From: Pseudomonadota bacterium
Lineage (GTDB): Bacteria; Pseudomonadota; Gammaproteobacteria; Xanthomonadales; Rhodanobacteraceae
DNA: 9,120 nucleotides
Assembly: GCA_021783385.1 (NCBI GenBank)
Contig: JAJXTX010000002.1
Location: 17,607 to 26,726 of the forward strand
Reading direction: 5' to 3'
Part shown: positions 5,609 through 9,120 of the stretch, one piece after another
How positions within the stretch are numbered: position 1 is the stretch's first letter
Layout of the letters: each line of letters begins with the position of its first letter
Translations under genes and position numbers: made by a program
The notes under the pieces: model-generated
Told to the model about the DNA's origin: nothing
What the model saw: only the letters and a program-made list of their open reading frames with translations
Database searches by the model: none

Positions 5609-6893
5609 AGCACGGTCGGGTACCGCTTCGCTGGAAGATGGTCTCGCCGCGCGCGCTGACCCAGCGATCAGCCACGGCGACGAGTTCCTCGCCGGCATAC
5701 AGCAGCGGGCAGCCGGCGCGCTGCCACGGCGGCATGATGCCGCGCTGAAACAGGTCGCGCAGTTCGCGCGTATGCGCCTCGCCGGCCGGCTTGATGCGTT
5801 CGCCACCGTGGCGCAGGCGCACGTCGAGCGGCTCGTCCAGGCATGCGTCGGCGGCGCCCAGCGACAGCGCCCCGCCGTCGGGCAGCGTCAACGGCTCGCC
5901 GTGCCAGCGCGCCGTCCAGTCAGCGGACACACTGCGGGCGGGCGGCAGCGCCCACAGCCGCTGCTTCCACACATGCAGTTCGGTGCCGGGCCAGCGGATG
6001 CACGGCAGCTGGCCCGCGCGCGCGGCGCACTGGCGCTCGATCTGCCGGCGCTGCGCAGTGGTCGGTGCGGACAGCCCGCGCGCGTGCAGCCAGTGATCCA
6101 GCAGCGGCTCGCGCAGCGCCGGATCGAGCGCCAGCCAGCCGGCGGCATCGAGGCTGCCGCTGGCCGGATCGTACAGCTCGTCCAGCGCCGCCAGCCACTG
6201 TATGCGCAGGGCATCGGCGGCGGCGCGGCTGAGCGCGGCGCTGTGCAGGATCGAATCCACCGCCTGCGGCCAGTGCTGCCGCAGCCGCGGCAGGATCTCG
6301 TGGCGCAGATGATTGCGCGCCAGCCGGGTATCGGCGTTGGACGGGTCCTCGATGCAAGGCAGCTGCCTGGCCTCCACATACTCGCGCAGCGCTTGCCGCG
6401 ACAGCGCCAGCAGCGGTCGCCACAGCTGGCCGCGGCCGAACGGGCGCAGCGCGCGCATCCCACCCAGCCCGTCCGGACCGGCGCCGCGCAGCAGCTTCAG
6501 CAGTACCGTCTCCGCCTGATCGTCGCGGTGATGGCCGAGCAGCAGCCATTCGCCCGGCTGCAGCTGCGCGGCGAGGACGGCGTAACGGGCGTGCCGCGCG
6601 GCGGCTTCCAGGCCGCCGCCGCGGCCGCGTTCGACCTGCACGCGCAGCACTGTGCAGGGCAGCTGCAGCGTGGCGCAGAAGCGTTGGCAGTGCTGCGCCC
6701 ACGCCGCGCTGTGCGCGTGCAGGCCGTGATCGACATGCAGTGCGCGCAGGCCGCGCGTGCGCGCGTCGGGCAGCTGCGCCAGCGCGTGCAGCAGGGCGGT
6801 GGAATCCGGACCGCCGCTGTAGGCCAAGCACAGCGGCGCGGCCGGCACGGTCGCCAGCGCGGCGAGCAGGTGCCGGTGCAGCGCGTCGCTCAT
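5592..6893 (-). CDS. tilS: tRNA(Ile)-lysidine synthetase TilS
   Basis: TilS uses ATP and lysine to convert C34 of tRNA-Ile(CAU) to lysidine, switching its identity and codon reading from AUG to AUA; it is normally essential. The 433-residue length equals that of E. coli TilS (432). Visible features are the PP-loop SGGPDS (26-31), VDHGLH (54-59), LGHHRDDQAETVLLKLLRG (119-137), GLGGM (142-146), DPSNADTRLARNHLR (183-197), a central substrate-binding region and the C-terminal TilS_C block with DVRLRHGGERIKPAG (357-371) and LRDLFQ (378-383). ATG at 6893-6891 overlaps the TGA of the upstream NYN gene in the sequence ATGA. No Shine-Dalgarno is visible, so its translation probably depends on ribosomes ending the NYN gene. 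The longer open frame upstream of this ATG is a shadow of the NYN gene. Confidence 0.96.
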   Translation of the reverse strand: MSDALHRHLLAALATVPAAPLCLAYSGGPDSTALLHALAQLPDARTRGLRALHVDHGLHAHSAAWAQHCQRFCATLQLPCTVLRVQVERGRGGGLEAAARHARYAVLAAQLQPGEWLLLGHHRDDQAETVLLKLLRGAGPDGLGGMRALRPFGRGQLWRPLLALSRQALREYVEARQLPCIEDPSNADTRLARNHLRHEILPRLRQHWPQAVDSILHSAALSRAAADALRIQWLAALDELYDPASGSLDAAGWLALDPALREPLLDHWLHARGLSAPTTAQRRQIERQCAARAGQLPCIRWPGTELHVWKQRLWALPPARSVSADWTARWHGEPLTLPDGGALSLGAADACLDEPLDVRLRHGGERIKPAGEAHTRELRDLFQRGIMPPWQRAGCPLLYAGEELVAVADRWVSARGETIFQRSGTRPCWRPAR

Positions 6894-7633
6894 CGGCTGC
6901 CGGCGCGCGGGCGCACGTAGAGGTGCTTGCCGTTGCCGATATGCCGCTCTTCGGTCTCGAACAGGCCGATGCCGTTGACCAGTCCGCTGAGCTTGGCGTA
7001 GCCGTAGTTGCGCGAATCGAAGTCGGGCGACTGCTTGTTGATGATGCTGCCGATCGCGCCAAGGCTGGCCCAGCCGGTGTCGTCGGAGGCGGCCTCGATC
7101 GCGTGGCGCAGCAGGCTCAGCAGATGCGCGTCGCTGCGCAGCTCCTTTGCCGAGCGCTGCTTCGGCGCCGTCTCGGGTTCGGTCTCGGCCGAGCCGGCCA
7201 GCACTTCGGTGTAGATGAACTTGTCGCATGCGGTGCGGAACGGCTCGGGCGTTTTCCTCTCGCCGAAGCCGTACACGATGCGGCCCGACTCGCGGATGCG
7301 CGAGGCCAGTCGGGTGAAGTCGCTGTCACTGGAGACGATGCAGAAGCCGTCGAAGCGCTCGGTGTACAGCAGGTCCATCGCATCGATGATCATCGCCGAG
7401 TCAGTGGCGTTCTTGCCCACCGTGTAGCGGAACTGCTGGATCGGCTGGATCGACAGGCGCAGCAGCACTTCCTTCCAGCCGTTGAGATCAGGCTTGGTCC
7501 AGTCGCCGTAGATGCGCTTCACATGCGCCGTGCCGTACTTGGCGATCTCCGCCAGCAGGCCTTCGACGATCGCCGGTCGCGCGTTGTCCGCGTCGATCAG
7601 CACGGCAAGCTTGGTGGTGGTGTCGGCGGCCAT
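6890..7633 (-). CDS. NYN (PIN-like) domain protein with C-terminal OST-HTH/LOTUS domain
   Basis: The 247-residue protein joins two domains. Residues 8-145 are an NYN/LabA-DUF88 PIN-like nuclease domain: LAVLIDADNARP (9-20) supplies D14, D16 and N17, NATDSAMIIDAMDLL (75-89) supplies D78 and D84, and SSDSDF (101-106) supplies D103 and D105. This acidic set is what a metal-dependent RNase of the family needs. After an acidic/charged linker (146-165), residues 166-240 match the OST-HTH/LOTUS RNA-binding fold (LLSLLRHAIE, GWASLGAIGSIINKQSP, NYGYAKLSGLVNGIGLFE). Such proteins are widespread in bacteria, but their targets are mostly unknown. I chose ATG at 7633, with GGGA six bases upstream; an in-frame GTG at 7660 lacks a site. 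The gene is 54 bases after accA and overlaps tilS by four bases, so it is probably in one operon with both. A role in RNA or tRNA turnover is inference. Confidence 0.9.
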   Translation of the reverse strand: MAADTTTKLAVLIDADNARPAIVEGLLAEIAKYGTAHVKRIYGDWTKPDLNGWKEVLLRLSIQPIQQFRYTVGKNATDSAMIIDAMDLLYTERFDGFCIVSSDSDFTRLASRIRESGRIVYGFGERKTPEPFRTACDKFIYTEVLAGSAETEPETAPKQRSAKELRSDAHLLSLLRHAIEAASDDTGWASLGAIGSIINKQSPDFDSRNYGYAKLSGLVNGIGLFETEERHIGNGKHLYVRPRAGSR

Positions 7634-7687
7634 GGGGCATCCCGTCAGCGGCAAGGTCACGTTGATGGTACGCCCGCGCGGGCCCGG

Positions 7688-8644
<957 letters not shown>

Positions 8645-8674
8645 TCGCAGCTTTTCGTGGTGCACAAGCATCCA

Positions 8675-8704
8675 AGTATACCGATCCGCGGAAAAACGCG
8701 AGAA
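8675..8704 (-). promoter_or_regulatory. Candidate accA promoter
   Basis: On the minus strand TATACT (8680-8675), one base from the sigma-70 consensus -10, follows TTCTCG (8704-8699) by 18 bases. The -35 is poor. A start near 8668 would give a leader of roughly 24 bases before the accA ATG. It lies in the 169-base divergent region 8645-8813. The rest of that region holds a T run in GCGGTTTTTGC (8725-8735), with no matching hairpin seen, and nothing else I can name. Confidence 0.45.
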
Positions 8705-8766
8705 CGCCGCCGTATGGCGATCAGCGGTTTTTGCATCAGGCCGCCCGCCTCCCGGCGCATGGCGGA

Positions 8767-8778
8767 TTGCGCTATCGT
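8767..8778 (+). promoter_or_regulatory. Possible yajD promoter element
   Basis: The stretch TTGCGCTATCGT, 36 bases before the yajD start, contains TATCGT, a -10-like hexamer. No fitting -35 lies 16-18 bases upstream. I record it because yajD needs a promoter in this divergent region and nothing better is visible. The yajD Shine-Dalgarno GGAG is at 8804-8807. Confidence 0.2.
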
Positions 8779-8813
8779 CCGCGCCAACCCAGCTTAATTC
8801 CGCGGAGTGGACC

Positions 8814-9120
8814 ATGCCGATCAAGCCGCCCATCGACCACGCCAAGCTCGACCGCATCGTCGCCGATGCGCGCCGCAACGCCGAGCAGCGCGAGCTGGGC
8901 TATCGCGAGCGGGCGCTGAAGATGTACCCGTGGATCTGCGGCCGTTGCGCGCGCGAGTTCACCCGCGCCAATCTGCAGGAGCTGACCGTGCACCACCGCA
9001 ATCACGATCACGACTGCAACCCGGCCGATGGCAGCAACTGGGAGCTGCTGTGCGTGTACTGCCACGACAACGAGCATTCGCGGCATATCGACCACGTGCG
9101 CGGCGGCGTGCTGGAAGTGC
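8814..9120 (+). CDS. yajD: HNH nuclease family protein YajD (3' end outside window)
   Basis: The frame starts at ATG 8814-8816, with GGAG six bases upstream, and stays open to the window edge, giving 102 residues. It matches the YajD family closely: [17 protein letters not shown] (29-45), [12 protein letters not shown] (56-67), [20 protein letters not shown] (69-88). Two CXXC-type pairs (C42/C45 and C80/C83) should bind a structural zinc. H60/H61, N75 or a neighbouring residue, and H84/H88 supply the HNH metal site. The E. coli protein is 115 residues, so little is missing; the N-terminus here is longer by roughly 15 residues and helical/charged. The biological role of YajD is not established; DNA nicking or cleavage is inferred from the fold. 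It diverges from accA. Confidence 0.9.
   Translation, partial: MPIKPPIDHAKLDRIVADARRNAEQRELGYRERALKMYPWICGRCAREFTRANLQELTVHHRNHDHDCNPADGSNWELLCVYCHDNEHSRHIDHVRGGVLEV

Noticed and set aside
5772..6920. A 382-codon plus-strand open frame antisense to tilS.
   Set aside because: Same shadow effect; tilS is certain, and the antisense protein is Gln/Arg/Ala-rich low-complexity sequence.
7672..7683. Perfect palindrome GCCCGCGCGGGC between accA and the NYN gene.
   Set aside because: It has no loop and no U tract. At this GC content 12-bp GC-only palindromes arise easily, and it is too close to the downstream start for a convincing terminator.
8772..9095. A 107-codon minus-strand frame overlapping yajD.
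   Set aside because: yajD on the plus strand has clear HNH and Cys motifs and a good ribosome site; the antisense product is unrelated to any family.

Overview
The window is chromosomal DNA of a GC-rich gammaproteobacterium, most likely order Lysobacterales (Xanthomonadales) and probably the Rhodanobacteraceae (Rhodanobacter/Dyella/Luteibacter type). This rests on base composition, the look of the proteins and the gene neighbourhoods (darP divergent from pmbA; xseB followed by ispA; accA close to tilS). It is inference: no marker RNA gene is present.

Layout. Bases 1-855 (+) are the 3' part of an outer-membrane beta-barrel gene, closed by a strong bidirectional terminator (883-920) shared with the convergent darP gene. 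Bases 964-1815 (-) hold a DUF1653 gene followed by darP (ribosome maturation). A 120-base divergent region (1816-1935) separates them from pmbA/tldE (1936-3336, +). A small DUF4870 membrane protein (3436-3864, +) follows. It converges on a long minus-strand run of six genes, read from right to left: accA (8644-7688), an NYN-LOTUS RNA-nuclease-like gene (7633-6890), tilS (6893-5592), a secreted His/Gly-rich protein (5506-5078), xseB (5019-4762) and ispA (4778-3885). Past accA, on the plus strand, the HNH-nuclease gene yajD (from 8814) runs off the window.

How the genes work together. Most are core housekeeping: acetyl-CoA carboxylase alpha subunit (fatty-acid synthesis), tRNA-Ile lysidine synthetase, exonuclease VII small subunit, farnesyl diphosphate synthase, ribosome assembly, and the TldD/TldE protease. 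The tightest junctions are NYN/tilS (four-base ATGA overlap) and xseB/ispA (17-base overlap), both implying translational coupling. The NYN-LOTUS/tilS link puts a predicted RNA-cutting or RNA-binding protein in the same transcript as a tRNA-modifying enzyme. It is the best lead in the window for unstudied biology.

I see no mobile element, CRISPR array, tRNA or rRNA, toxin-antitoxin pair, defence island or biosynthetic cluster. Several strong dyads at gene ends, and one in the darP/pmbA divergent region, are listed as structural observations. The very long open frames antisense to pmbA, tilS and accA look like codon-bias shadows.
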